Of a DNA stretch of 64,000 nucleotides, positions 1 to 12,260 are shown piece after piece; the stretch's first letter is position 1, and every line of letters starts with the position of its first letter. Source of the DNA: Epiperipatus broadwayi (lineage: Eukaryota > Onychophora > Udeonychophora > Euonychophora > Peripatidae); assembly GCA_028023455.1 (NCBI GenBank), contig JAQFVV010012434.1, forward strand, positions 8,181,355 through 8,245,354, given 5' to 3'. Both the position numbers and the translations under genes were made by a program. Below the pieces are notes generated by a model that was not told where the DNA came from, did not search any database, and saw nothing but the letters and a program-made list of their open reading frames with translations.

Positions 1-1474
1 AATAAGGATTGAATTCTCATCTACAGATACATTTGAATTAAAATAAAGTAAAAAATGAATACTTGTAATGATTTTATATTTTATTCAATATTTATATGGG
101 TTTATAAAAGATAAAACAAAACATCTTTTTTAAAAAAGAAAAAGAAAACTATGAACAAATTTAGCTATGGAAATACGTTTTACTAAAGATAAATTATAAA
201 TACTAAAATACCTATAACTAAAGTGCATTTTTACTAAGGATTGACTTCTCATCTACAGATACATTTGAATTAAAATAAACTAAAAAATGAATACTTATAA
301 TGATTGATATTATTGATTTATGAATAAATATACCTAGAAGAGTCAGAAATACTGAGCTATTACAGATAACTCTAACTGGCTAATAAATAAATGCAGCTGC
401 TGATCAACTTATATGAATAAATATACATCTGTGGCAGACCAAATAATAATATTTATGATAGATTAACTAACTTAAAATCGACTAGAACTTTGAATTAGAA
501 ATAAAATATTTGTAATTGAGCAAATTCAGTTACACAATAAACTGTAAATAAAATATTTGTAATTGAGCAAATTCAGTTACACAATGGACTGTAAATAAAA
601 TATTTGTAATTGTGCAGATTCAGTTACACAATGGACTGTAAATAAAATATTTGTAATTGTGCAGATTCAGTTACACAATGGACTGTAAATAAAATATTTG
701 TAATTGAGCAAATTCAGTTACACAATGGACTGTAAATAAAATATTTGTAATTGTGCAGATTCAGTTACACAATGGACTGTAAATGAAGTATTTGTAATTG
801 TGAAAATTCAGATACACAATGGACTATAAGTAAAATGTTTGTGAAATTAACTATATGTGGAATTAAGTGGAACTCCAAATTAAATGCTATCAGTTGTCTT
901 CATTATTCTCTTTGTTGTCTCACTATGCCACACTCTCTCTGTGAAATAACTAAATGATTACAGATATAAACTGTTAAAGAACTGTTGAGAGAAGGACTTT
1001 ATTATACTCTCAACAGATTACATTTTTCTTTTTTTATAATCATGTAGAATTATTTTGCTTGATGGACCTTTATTTAAACTTGTTATTAAATAAAACTATT
1101 GTTATTTAAAAGTAATTTTAGTTATCCAGTTGTTCAATTCTATTTTGTTTTTTATTGCATCACTCATCATTCAGTGCACTTGTTCATGAGAATATCATGC
1201 CTCCTGAGCTATGTCTGGCATAACTAGACCTAGGTAAGTCAGGTTGTAGTGAGATGGAACTCTAGTGGTGCTGTTTGAAATATCAAACATAGAAATGTCT
1301 AGGTGCTTTCAGCCTCTATGTTGCAACATCCTGTGATGAGCAAGAAATATTGTTGTAGGGGGGGGTTAACATCTGCATTGGGGAATGCCAATTGATAGTT
1401 CCTTCCTGCAACATGCTCATCAGGAAATTGTTACAACTGAAGTAATAAAAGGGTTGTGTGGTGGTCCGGTTACA
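1..1474 (+). repeat. 5' LTR of a gag-only LTR element (left edge outside window)
   Basis: This stretch is repeated in direct orientation at 5077-6406, with about nine bases in ten the same by eye. Both copies end in the same GGTTACA, and the left one is followed by a primer-binding site, so I read them as the two LTRs of one element. Inside are about 235-bp tandem units (the first 250 bases contain one and the start of the next) and a run of about 47-bp units from 500 to 800. A TTAAATAAAAC stretch near 1086 could serve as polyadenylation signal. The window begins inside the LTR, so its 5' TG end and target duplication cannot be seen. Confidence 0.8.
500..835 (+). repeat. 47-bp tandem repeats in the 5' LTR
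   Basis: About six to seven copies of a unit of roughly 47 bases, each containing TTTGTAATTG, a CAGATTCAGTTACACAATGG-like core and CTGTAAAT. The right LTR carries a shorter run (about five copies, 5530-5775), so the LTRs differ in length by repeat number. Confidence 0.85.
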
Positions 1475-1476
1475 TT

Positions 1477-1494
1477 TGGTGCCCTACTGTGAGG
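1477..1494 (+). other. Primer-binding site of the LTR element
   Basis: Two bases after the LTR end (GGTTACA) the sequence reads TGGTGCCCTACTGTGAGG. A TGG start directly after an LTR is the usual complement of a tRNA 3' CCA end and would prime minus-strand synthesis. I have not identified the tRNA. The right LTR is followed by a TA tract instead, as expected for a 3' LTR. Confidence 0.65.
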
Positions 1495-1746
1495 CCTTAT
1501 CTAGCTAGCCTATCCATAGGCATAAGCAGATCATGATTCTGTGATATGAGCAGTGGATATAATGCAGTGATGTGATTTATTCAAAAAGGGGTGGAAAAAA
1601 GAACATAAAAATGAATGGCATAAATGGTAGATAAGGAATAAAACAGGCATAACAAAGTCTTTGGAGTTAAATCATGGTATTGATGGAGAGAAAAGCTCAT
1701 CAAAATTAAAATAAAAAAGTACAAATAATTCTTTTTTTAAAAAATA

Positions 1747-2274
1747 TTGATGATAACCAGATCAAAAGCAAAAAAGATGATGAATACAGAAAGTATAGAG
1801 AATCTTCCTGAGACAGAAGATATACAAGAAGACAAAGCAGATGATCGAAAGCAATCACAGAGAACAGGAGAGACATTCATTTTAGCCCAGTTAATAGAAA
1901 TGCTAAAAGAAAATAACAAAGAACAAAGAAAAGAGAGAGAAGATAACAAGAAAAGAGAGGAAGATAACAAGAAAAGACATAAAGAAAGAGAAGAATACAA
2001 GAAAAGAGAGGAAGAAAAAAGAACATAGTGAACACAGAGAAAAAGACAATAAGAAAAGAGATAACGAATGAGAAGAAGACAACAAGAAAAGAGAGGAAGA
2101 GAAAAAAGAACATAGTGAACACAGAGAAAAAGACAACAAAAAAGAGACGAACAGAGAGAAGAAGACAACTAGAAAAGAGAAGAACAGAGAGAAGAATACA
2201 AAAGAGAATTGAAAGAACAAATCAGAGAAATAACTGAAAGCCAAAATGAAAAGTCCGACTAGTTAATAAAAGAG
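1747..2274 (+). pseudogene. Broken N-terminal coiled-coil part of gag
   Basis: The reading frame opens with Met-Met-Ile-Thr-Arg-Ser-Lys-Ala-Lys-Lys, then acidic sequence, and from about residue 55 a lysine/glutamate-rich stretch of repeats such as EDNKKREE that should form a charged coiled coil. It stops at 2026-2028. The same kind of sequence continues in another frame (2028-2237) and then returns to the first frame at 2275. Several stops and apparent single-base shifts lie in the purine-rich repeats, and a block around 2000-2060 is repeated at 2092-2150. I infer one original gag running from 1747 into the next feature, now broken in its most repetitive part. Confidence 0.6.
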
Positions 2275-3258
2275 ATGACTAACAAAATATTAAAAATTAA
2301 GGAGGAAGTGATGGAGGAAGTAAAAGGCTCATTAATAGAGCAAGAAGTTAAAATTACCCAGATAAATGAGGCCATGTATACAAAAATAATAAGAATTCAA
2401 GAATCCATGCAGGAGAAGGTGGATATATTGACCACCCAGATGAAAGAGATAGAAATAAAAAATAGCAATACATTGCCTAAACAAGGAAAGGCAGAAACAG
2501 TCCCAAAAGAAAGTCAAAAAGAGAATTACCAAGTTAATCATGAAGTCCCTATAACCAACCAGATGTCTGGAATTGTAAACCAGTTTTTAAAAATCAGAAC
2601 TTTTTCAGGGAGCTGTAATGAAGCACCTATAGAATATGTAAAAAGTTTGGAGAGATACTTTAGTATTAATGTATTGACAGAAGAGGCAAAGCTGGCAATA
2701 GCATGTAGTCATCTCCAAGGTGCAGCACAAGCATGGTGGGATTCACTGTTCACCCAACCTATAAATTTTGATGATTTTAAAGGAGCACTAATGAGCTGCT
2801 ACTGGAGCGACAATTATCAGGAGGGGATTAAATATAAGGTGTCCCAGGAGAAATGTCCACCTGGAGAGCCTTATAGCCCCTTCTCTAGAAGACAGGTGGC
2901 CAGGTTAAGAGCCTTGACATCTGCTCCCCTATCTGAACTCCAGATTATTAGATTGATACGGCACAGCTTCCCAAGTTACATAGAGAGAATGCTAATTGAG
3001 ACTGACCATCAATCTATTGAGCAGGTTGCTGAACTATTAACAGCCTATAATAGCTGTAGTGCATCAGCGACCAAGGAAGGAGGATCAAAGCAACCACAAA
3101 ACAAACCTCTCTATAGAAGAGATGATGGGCCTAGAATAGGAGCCATCAGATACAAAAGGAAAAAGCCTCATAGAAAATATAACAACTATGAGCCACCACC
3201 ATGGTATCAGCACCAAAGAAATGGGATATCACCATGGAAAAGACAAAGAAGATATTAA
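2275..3258 (+). pseudogene. Gag-like capsid domain protein of LTR retrotransposon
   Basis: A 327-residue open frame. Residues 1-65 look helical and coiled-coil. Residues about 108-262 resemble the retrotransposon Gag capsid domain family: an IRTFSG start, a LERYF segment, the hallmark GAAQAWWDSL around residues 149-158, and a later segment with LIRHSFP and an IEQVAELLTAYNS helix. The C-terminus (from about 268) is basic, rich in Arg, Lys and Tyr. No CCHC zinc knuckle is visible. In the family, such proteins assemble the particle that packages element RNA. The frame is uninterrupted, but the upstream half of gag is broken, so I call it a pseudogene fragment. The TAA stop at 3256 separates it from more frame in register. 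Confidence 0.7.
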
Positions 3259-3495
3259 ACAGGAAATATGCATAGCCCATACAAAACTCGTGTAATTAGA
3301 AGATCAAATAGTGACGATAACTTGCAGAAAAGTGTGGCTAGAAATGCAAGCCACCATGATGACATATGGCCCAAAAAATGCCCGAAAATAGAACAAAACA
3401 GAAGTGTATCACCTCAAAACAAAGAAAGATGCAATAGGAGAACTGATCACAATTATCAGTCTCCCAAACCAGGCTGTAGTTACAGTACAGAATAA
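3259..3495 (+). pseudogene. In-frame continuation of gag after a stop codon
   Basis: After the TAA at 3256-3258 the same frame stays open for 79 codons, including a Met at 3268 and basic, serine- and asparagine-rich sequence ending near a PGCSYSTE. There are isolated cysteines but no regular zinc knuckle. The simplest reading is that the stop is a decay mutation within the gag C-terminus. Stop readthrough is a less likely alternative. Confidence 0.4.
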
Positions 3496-4795
3496 TAAAA
3501 TAGAGATAGCTAATGGAAAAAGTTTGTGAGTGTGATGTAGTGATGCATGGACTTGTGTTTTTCATGTTGAGATGGGTGGATGATTGAGCAGAGCTGCTTG
3601 GATGCATTGTGTTATGATGCTCAAAAATATATGCTCAGCACTATCAAGACCTGGATGTTGAGCTCCGAGAGTAGTCCAATAGTGTGTATATATAGGCCTC
3701 ATGTATAGGCCTTGGTCTCATGAATAGACCAAATGAATAAGCCTTTAAGACTCACAAAAGTTGAGCAGGGTTGGCTGAGTGCCAAATTGTTTTTTTCTGG
3801 CTCCTACTCTTAGTTGGATGGTCCCTCTAGGTACAAGAGAGGTAGTGCTTAAAAATGAGGTATTATCTCATGATGCCATGGGGCAGTGTGTACTTGTGCT
3901 TGGCCATCTACTTATTCTGGCATTGGAGGCTACAGTTCATGTATTCACTTTTCCATCTCATCTTACCCATTTCATCAGCAAACCTAAAACCAATGGAAAT
4001 GCAGTAATGAGAAACAATGTGTATATTATACGGAATAAAATCATACTTCCAGGCGATTTCATCCCAAAATTTGGTGGGGATTAATGAAATAGATATACTG
4101 TTCCATGCATATATATTCAAAAGATCACACACACCCCCATTTAAAAAAGACTAGCATGATTTGATCAAATTAAAAAAGAAATAAAGCAAAAAGTTTATAG
4201 TTAAAAGAAAATCATTATTGATTTTATAGTTTTAAATTACAATGTAAATAAAAGCTGGCATTTATTAAAAAGATTACATTTTTAATTTTTGGAATGATTG
4301 AAAAACATAGCTTAAACCTTATGATTTCTTATTTTTGCCGTGAAAAGGACTGCCAAATTGTTATGAAAAAAAAGCACTTGGGCTTAAATGAGAGTGGTAT
4401 GCAAATCAGATACACTGGGGAAAGGCTGCTTAATAAATTCACAGGTCAGAATATAGTCAAGTTTCAAGTTTAGTGCAGATTAGATTGGATTTTTAAAGTG
4501 TATGTTTAAAGAAGATTTTTTTCGAAAGATTTTTGAAAAGGATAGTAAAAAAAGTGAAGAATTAAAAAGTTAAAATTCTTATTTAAATGTTACTCAACTC
4601 TGACTTTTGTCACCTTGGAATATCACCTTTACAACCACTGTTAATAATGGGAAAAAAACATTATTAAGAAAAACATAACGATGGAGGGCTAATGTAACAG
4701 CTTTTCCTCTTCATTCTAAGCCATGATTTTTCAAGATTTGCCTGGATAGACATCATAGAAAGAAGATAATGCCATTCAGCTGAAATGTGATGCCC
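3496..4795. other. Non-coding remainder of the LTR element, no pol
   Basis: Between gag and the 3' LTR I find no protease, reverse transcriptase, RNase H or integrase motifs on either strand. A 101-codon open frame at 3779-4084 has no recognisable domain and is probably chance. The element therefore appears non-autonomous, similar in plan to gag-only terminal-repeat elements. Confidence 0.55.
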
Positions 4796-4829
4796 CTTTT
4801 GAAAGCAGTTACATTATATATATGAAGAA

Positions 4830-6406
4830 ACAAACTGGATAAATGAAGGTAATGATTTTATAAAAATATTCGATACTATGTGCGTTTATAGAAGACAAGA
4901 CAAAACATATTTCTTAAACTAAAATTATATGTGTTTTTAAAAGACAAACAAAATGTCTTTATTATAAATAATAAAAAAAGAATTATTAATAAAAATAGCT
5001 GCGTAAAAATATGTTCTGTTAATAATAAATTGTAAATGATAAATATTAAAAATATCTATAATCAAAAAGCATTTTTAATAAGAATTGACTTCTCATCTAC
5101 AGATACATTTGAATTAAAATAAAGTAGAAAAATGAATACTTGTAATGATTTTATATTTTTTTCAATATTTATATGTGTTTATAAAAGATAAAACAAAACA
5201 TCTTTCTTAAAAAAGAAAATTATGAACAAATTTAGCTATGGAAATACGTTTTACTAAAGATAAATTATAAATACTAAAATACCTATAATTAAAATGCATT
5301 TTTAATAAGGATGACTTCTCATCTACAGATACATTTGAATTAAAATAAACTAAAAAACAAATACTTATAATGATTGATATTATTGATTTACAAATAAATA
5401 TACCTAGAAGAGTCAGAAATACTGAGCTATTACAGATAACTCTAACTGGCTAATAAATAAATGCAGCTGCTGATCAACTAATCATAATATTTATGATAGA
5501 TTAACTAACTTAAAATGGACTGGAACTTTGAATTAAAAATAAAATATTTGTAATTGAGCAAATTCAGTTACACAATGGACTGTAAATAAAATATTTGTAA
5601 TTGTGCAGATTCAGTTACACAATGGTCTGTAAATAAAATATTTATAATTGAGCAAATTCAGTTACACAATGGACTGTAAATAAAATTTTGTAATTGTACA
5701 GATTCAGTTACACAATGGACTGTAAATGAAGTATTTGTAATTGTGCAAATTCAGATACACAATGGACTATAAACAAAATGTTTGTGGAATTAACTATATG
5801 TGGAATTAAGTGGAATTCCGAATTAACTGCTATCAGTTGTCTTCATTATTCTCTCTGTTGTCTCAAAATGTCACACTCCTCCTTGTGAAATAACTAAATG
5901 ATTACAGATATAAACTGTTAAAAAACTGTTGAGAGAAGGACTTTATTACACTCTCAACAGATTACTTTTTTTTATAGTCATGTAGAAATATTTTGCTTCA
6001 TGGACCTTTATTTAAACTTGTTATTAAATAAAACTATTGTTATTTAAAACTAATTTTAGTTATCCAGTTGTTCAATTCTATTTTGTTTTTTATTGCATCA
6101 CTCATCGTTCAGTGCACTTGTTCATGAGAATCTCATGCCTCCTGAGCTACGTCTGGCATAACTAGACCTAGGTAAGTCAGATTGTAGTGAGATGGAACTC
6201 TAGTGGTGCCATTTGGAAAACCAAACATAGAAATGTCTAGATGCTTCCAGCCTCTATGGTGCTACATCCTCTGATGAGCAGAAAATATTGGTGTGGGGGT
6301 AACATCTGCATTGCGGAATGCCAATTGATAGTTTCTTCCTGCAACATGCTCATCAGGAAATTGTTACAACTGAAGTAATAAAAGGGTTGTGTGGTGTCTG
6401 GTTACA
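4830..6406 (+). repeat. 3' LTR of the gag-only element
   Basis: From 5077 to 6406 this is the direct repeat of 1-1474, including the 235-bp units, a shorter 47-bp run, the TTAAATAAAAC stretch and the terminal GGTTACA. Upstream (about 4830-5076) is a more diverged copy of the 235-bp unit, so the true LTR start lies at or before about 4830; I cannot fix it or see a clear polypurine tract. The 3' end abuts a short (AT)n tract. Confidence 0.75.
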
Positions 6407-8329
6407 ATATATATATATATTGTGCCATTACAATTTGGTCACTAGCCAAATTTATAGTAATGTGCATGTAGAAAAGGTCAAACAAAATCATCATCACAAT
6501 TTTATATAACCATAAAGGAAGTTGTAGGGCATCCAAGTTTAAACCCTACAAGGTCCAGTTCTAAAAGCTTTAGACAGAGAATAGGTCAACAATTATATGC
6601 TTTATTTGTTTGTGAGTTGATAGAAAGGTAATACACACATTTAAACTATTTAATATTTAAATTCCTTTAAAAAGCAAAGTTATAATGCATACATATAGGC
6701 AATGTATGTGTAAATTATTTATTTGTTTTATATTTCAAATATTCAACATTTTAACTTTCTTTAAAACTAAGCTATGCTTGATCAATTCTAACATTTTATT
6801 CTATACTTCTATTTTTCTTTTCTTTAATTATAAGTGGGATTTAAAAGTTACAGATTTAATTAAATAATTGGGTTATAATTACTAAGCTAGCAATCATATT
6901 ATTTAAGGATAGTTTATGAATGATTTGAAAGAATGCAGGATGTGTGTACATTACATACAAAATTTTACATTTCCTAAATATTGAAAGAAAAGGAAGTATT
7001 AAATCTGTTAAATTATTTTTTTTTTGTACAATTTTTTTTTTGTTAAAACAGGAAATCTGTTTAATCAGATATCGATCTTTGTGGTGAATTTTTTTTGTAA
7101 ATGATTGTCACTTTGGAGCTATAATTTTTGAAATTTGTCTTATCAAGATCTAAAGAAGGAAGCTCAAAGATTTGAAGTGTTACCTGGATGTTAAAAAGAA
7201 AAAAAAAACAAAAGAAAGGAAATAAGAATTGAGTCTATTTTTTTTTTTAAAACAAAAGTGTCTGGAAAAAGGATTAAACTTTTCAGTTGAAAAATACTTT
7301 GGTTGAAAATAAATTAGAGATCTAATTAAAACAAATTTGTCCAAAAATAGCAAGTGATGCTATCTCTGATTGGTTAAGGTAGCTAAAAATTGGATATAAA
7401 AAGCTGTCTTGATTTATTATTATTATTGTGATTGATTTAGATTATTAAACTATAATATTGAATGTTGAAAATATAAGAAATGGCAGGTTAGAAAAATTAT
7501 ATGTGTGTCCCATCGGTTCGGACCATCTGGAGGAAGCTGCACATCACATAGGAAAGAAAAGATGTGTCTAAAATAATATTCTACACCTTTCAACTGACCA
7601 GATAAATAAGATGTTTTTAATAGAAGGAAGAAAGTATTCACCTGCATTCAAAGAAGATGAATTAATCTACTGATAAATATTAATCATCAAGTCCAATTAA
7701 TTGTTCCAACAACTGATTTTAAACTCAAGAAAATTTATAAATGTGAAAACAACTGCTGTATTTCATCCACATGCTTGACAGGAAGAGAAGAAAAATTAAT
7801 ATAATGATTTCCAAATTGTCCACTAAAGCAAATAACCTCAATAGAGTCATCATCATTAAATAGTTATACACCTCAAGAAAGAGATTGTTCCCACATAGTA
7901 GCTGCAGAAATAAAGACAAGTTTGAACTCTTGGAAATTCGCCACAAACAAAAAAATCGGTAATATGACTTTTTATATCTATTTTCTTTATGATATCAGTC
8001 TTAAGAAACATTTTAGCAATAAAGTGGTATATTTTATTTAAAGAACTTTAAAGACTATTCAGATCGATTAAAACAAGAATGTCTTACTAATAATAACTTT
8101 GAGCTTCATAAATGATCTTGAATGTATAAAATGATTTGATTATTAATTTTACAATATTAATATGTAAAACAATTCTGTGATGCCTTCATTATTATTATTT
8201 TATGAAAACAATTCATCATTTTTTAAAATTTATTATTTCTTTTAAATAATGAAATTCTCCTATTCAAGTTTATCACCCATGTCAAAATAACTTTATTCAA
8301 CTCATAGTCCATTTATAAATCCCTTGTTT
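6407..8329. other. AT-rich sequence without a recognisable gene
   Basis: It starts with a short TA tract directly at the LTR end. I see only homopolymer-rich sequence and no supported coding region, RNA gene or repeat pair. Short open frames here have no domain signature. Confidence 0.5.
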
Positions 8330-9240
8330 TTTTCTCTTTTTTAACATTCCATCCATTTACTGACCCTAACCTTGGTCAGGTGTTTTTTTCTTTCTAGTTA
8401 CTAACTCTTTAATATAAATTACTTTTCTCCTTTTGTCTATTCTGCACTTATAATTTGTTGCCTTGTATCTTTCCCATTCTATGCTATTTTCTGCTTCATA
8501 AATCAGAAACCCTTTATGCTTAACAAAATTCCATAGTTCTTCAAACTGTCCTACTTTATTATTAACTGCCTTAATAATACTATACAGACTACGGTGTTTT
8601 CAACTGCACTACATAATATCACTCTGTAAATGGCTTCTATTTCTGCCTTGAAATTATACTGCTCATGTAGAAATCTTTTATATTATTTTCTATATTTAAT
8701 TTATAACTTTCTTTTATATCTTGACATGCATTCTCTAATTTTTCTACCCCACCACCTGTATGTATTTCAAACTCTATCTATTTCTATATTTGATTCCACC
8801 TTATCTGTTTCAACACAATTTGGTTCTGATTCAATTTTCATGTCTTGTTTCACCTCAACTTCCTTTTCTATTTCCTATCTTTCTTTAGTCAACTCTTTCT
8901 CTACAGATTCTATGGCTATATCACTCCTCTCTACTTTCCCCATTATTTCCTGTCTCATTTCTCTCATTTCCACTCCTGAGTTCACTAATTTTTCACTTCA
9001 ATTCTACTTTGAGTTCTTGCTGACTTTTCTTGAATTCCTGATGTGTTTCTTCCATTCTTTTCAGTATTGTTTCCATCATTATCTGTGTCTCAGATATCTC
9101 TTTTTTCTCTATTTGTGGATTTTAAAAAAATATTGGGCTTTGATCCAGCTCCATTCCTTTATCACTTTCTATGCTGTCTTCCATTTTCAAAACAAAATTT
9201 CAATTTCAAAGTTGTTCTTTTTCAATGTTTATTTGACTAA
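8330..9240 (-). pseudogene. Decayed gag-like coiled-coil ORF
   Basis: Read on the minus strand, this stretch contains protein-like pieces in shifting frames broken by stops. From 9230 downward come an acidic start, helical segments such as QIMMETILKRMEETHQEFKK (near 9070) and KSQQELKVELK, then acidic Glu/Lys stretches, and near 8560-8380 a piece with LWNFVKHKGFLIYEA and YKCRIDKRRK. The composition resembles N-terminal gag regions of animal LTR elements, but I cannot name a family, and other coiled-coil proteins are possible. The long plus-strand open frame at 8630-9274 is its antisense shadow. Confidence 0.35.
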
Positions 9241-9574
9241 TGCTTACATTCAAAATAAATTCAAATATTACTAAACTCTTCATTATTTTTCTTTAACAAT
9301 GCATATGACTGACTCTGACCCCTTGCCTTGTTTCTCTACCCACCCTCCATGCCCTATATTCACCCAAAATATCTGTCTTTACTTTTTCTTTTTTTATTTA
9401 AAAAAATTGTTTTCAGTCAATTCTTTGATTTAAATCATACCACTGTCTTAATTACAATTACACAATTTAGCATTTCTTTAAAAGTTTATTCTTTAATTTT
9501 ATTTCGCATATGATTAATTACTGTCTTTGTGATGTTTCTGCCCAATATTAAGTGCCAAATGAAAGAGGTGGGAG

Positions 9575-9606
<32 letters not shown>
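9241..9606. other. AT-rich spacer ending in a (TA)n tract
   Basis: No coding signal. A (TA)n microsatellite at about 9579-9606 runs straight into the inverted-repeat structure that follows. Confidence 0.5.
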
Positions 9607-9612
<6 letters not shown>

Positions 9613-10371
9613 CGAGATAAAGTCGGTGTATGTAAACACACACACACTCAAGCAGTATAAAATACTCTTAACGTTATATTTTGTAACCTTTAATAGTTTT
9701 CTTTCCACATTTTCTAAAATACATTTGTAAAAATAAAGATAATAATTGTCTCATTAAATAGTCAAGGCTTTCGTATAAATTAATAAAATAACATTCTCTA
9801 AAAATATAGTAAAAGAAAATATAATATGCCATTATAAATATTAATAGATAATTTCCACTTGTATACGCCACGGGGTATTTAAAAAAGGGTTTCTTTTAGA
9901 AGTATAATTATAGTAAAAGTAAAACTTATAGAAATGATTTTGAGAAAAGATTAAATGCTCGACTTATAAGTTAATGTAAATTGTATTGTTCTGGTAAGAC
10001 ACGCACACACGTATGCACTCAAAGTGTGAATGAATAGAAGTTTGTTAACTGAGATTGCAACATGAGATTGCCTAAAATTGCCTTAAGCACAAGGATTGAG
10101 TGAACATTTACATCGGACGCGGACCCGAATGACAACTCTAAAAATATGGAACTCTGGGGGGAGATTGGATCCTAAGATAAGATCCATCTCATATAAATAT
10201 CACGAAAAATCTATTCAATGGTTGGCTCGATATTGTTGCTTAATATGTTTTTCGCTTAACGTGCTTGCTTGATATATTCAATATAGTTTACTTGATATAG
10301 CTTGATATAAAATAATATTCTTCGTTTCGCCGTATCCGTATTCAAGATGATCGTTGTGAAATTAATACTGA

Positions 10372-10425
10372 GAGCGTCGATTATCATGATGGGCTAGGAA
10401 ACCCGTCAGTGATTGATCGACGCTC
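10372..10425 (+). other. Conserved hairpin in the left arm
   Basis: GAGCGTCGAT (10372-10381) pairs perfectly with ATCGACGCTC (10416-10425). An inner stem TGATGGG/CCCGTCA also pairs. The right arm has the same hairpin with TGAGGGG/CCCTTCA, so the stem survives by G-T pairs in both copies, which hints at selection on structure. Confidence 0.6.
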
Positions 10426-11189
10426 CGCCACCAAATATCTCCGAAGCTATGAATATTTAACGACATCTCCATTTGAAATTAATGCTCCGATCAAATAATA
10501 ATGTTCCGAGAAATACCAGAATCGTCCAGACCACGCTATGCTCAACTTTGAATAAAACGAATAACTGCATTATGAAGATGCCATATCCCACGTTCAAATC
10601 CTCATTTCATTCGAAGCAGCGGAAGTCGAAATCCAAATCCTAGGTAACAATTTATTTTACTTTATGTTTCATTCACTCCATTCGTAAACTCTTAAAAAGG
10701 CAATCTCATAGTTAACTAAATTACACTTGCGTAAATTAAATCATAAAAGATTCCATAATATTTAACCTATTATTGTAACTTATCTTTGTGTAACCTCAAC
10801 ATTCATAAAATCAAATCTAATCTTAGGACTTTCCAAAACATGAACTTTGACCTTAATTATTATCTAATTAGCCATCGCAATTACTTTCAAGATATAAATG
10901 AAATTTGTATTCCATATTTTATTATGTATAATATGTTTCTCTCTGTGCGAGTGCGTGAATGCGTGTGTGTGCGTGTGCAAATAAAATTTGAATTAATATT
11001 GCTTTTTTTATATTCAATAAATTTGTTCAGTATATAAACAAGTCGAGCATTTCTCAAATCTTTTCATATAATTAAATTCTTATTTTATTTCTTCTTTTTA
11101 ATCATCAATAAAGTTATTATTTAATTACACTAATTTAGATTTATATTTGTTTACTTAACCATTTGTTTCTTTTTAAAATGTCTTTTGCC

Positions 11190-11215
11190 AACATCGTGCC
11201 GTAAGTCACGATGTT
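11190..11215 (+). other. Conserved 9-bp hairpin in the left arm
   Basis: AACATCGTG, an eight-base loop and CACGATGTT. The right arm carries the same stem at 15169-15194. Function unknown. Confidence 0.55.
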
Positions 11216-11789
11216 TATTTATTTACTCTTAGTTAAGATAGATTTAAGAATTGGGCGGGCCTGTAATAAAAATATAAATAAATGTTTAATGCTAATATTG
11301 AAAGTAATTCATAGGGGGGATGATCTTAGAAGCCTAATCGTGTTGGAGGGATGAACGAACAGTCGTATTGGTCGCCAACAACCAATAGTTAAGTCCAGTA
11401 CTAGGATCACTCAGTTAATAAACAAAACTTCCTTCCCATTAGTGTACAGTACGTCTTTTACGTAAGGAGTAATTGCTGAGACAATTACATCGTGGCCCTG
11501 AGTGACCCTATTGGTCCATGCTAGGAGTTGGAGCTAGTGGGCGGGATTAGACTTCGAAATCGTTTTGACATGACGTAAGGTGATGCGAGAAGTTAAATAA
11601 TAATTAAATCATCGTGTCTGGCACCCCCTTGTATTGATAGTGAATAATTACCGATATAAGAAAATAAATAAAGCTTTACGCTATGTCATGTTTATTTCGG
11701 AGCTCTCGATCTCTTTTAGGAACGTACGGATAAAGCTAAAAATAGGCCGACCGTAACAATATATATATATTGAACTGTGTTCGAATATG

Positions 11790-12260
11790 TGGACTCGAAA
11801 CACCGGTCTCTTAGGCAGAGAAGAACATACTCAGAGAGTATGTATGCCCAAACGATAGCTATAAAGTATATAACTAGCATTACATTTCCAGGACATAGCT
11901 TCTTCTCAGCTGTTAAGTTCAACATCACGTCCAAAGCACTTTTATTTGTGTTTAATCATGGGCGCCAGCTGTCCAGTCTAAAACGAATCAACAGTGTGCT
12001 TTGAACAGTGGCCACTAACTTAACACCTAAATCCATGACTAGCTCAGCTGTTTGTAATCACTAATAGATTATACATAATTAGTGTTTAAAAGACTTGATA
12101 AAGAATTGTAAAAGGAATTTATAAAAGGAATTGTAAAAGAATTGATAAAAGAATTGACCGACAAATAAAGTTTAATTTTAAAGATAATTTATTAACTAAC
12201 ATTTATTTAATAAATTTAAACATTTTATAATTCTATTAAACACACACATATTTTAAATTA
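11790..12260 (+). repeat. Diverged direct repeat, copy 1
   Basis: It shares an ordered series of blocks with 13725-14150: CTTAGGCAGAGAAG, then AAGTATATAA, a TTCCAGGACATAG-like block, CAAAGCACTTTTATTTGT, a CACCAGCT/CGCCAGCT block and a later ACACACACA run. Identity is roughly two thirds by eye. The two copies may be old LTRs of a nested element, but I cannot place their ends. Confidence 0.5.

Larger units (their letters stand above)
9607..11768 (+). mobile_element. Left arm of a 7.1 kb foldback-like element
   Basis: This 2.16 kb segment is repeated in inverted orientation at 14622-16749 almost from end to end, with substitutions and small indels. The outer tip reads TATAACGAGATAAAGTCGGTGTA, itself an imperfect palindrome. 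Landmarks shared with the other arm are a (CA)n run, a 54-base hairpin at 10372-10425, a hairpin at 11190-11215, and TGGCACCCCCTTG at 11619. No open frame with a known domain is present. Long inverted arms resemble foldback DNA elements. A pair of oppositely oriented LTR-type repeats is the main alternative. Confidence 0.6.

Noticed and set aside
1737-2244. Three long minus-strand open frames rich in Leu, Phe and Ser
   Set aside because: They are the antisense of the purine-rich gag coiled coil; the composition is low-complexity and carries no domain.
8630-9274. 214-codon plus-strand open frame, hydrophobic
   Set aside because: It is antisense to Glu/Lys-rich protein-like pieces on the minus strand, which makes a better coding case, and the Phe/Ser/Leu richness follows from that.
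10370-10426. Hammerhead ribozyme in the foldback arm (TGATGGG...GAAACCC)
   Set aside because: The required CUGANGA and GAAA do not fall in the right order around stems, and the strand complement does not fit either. It is a simple hairpin.
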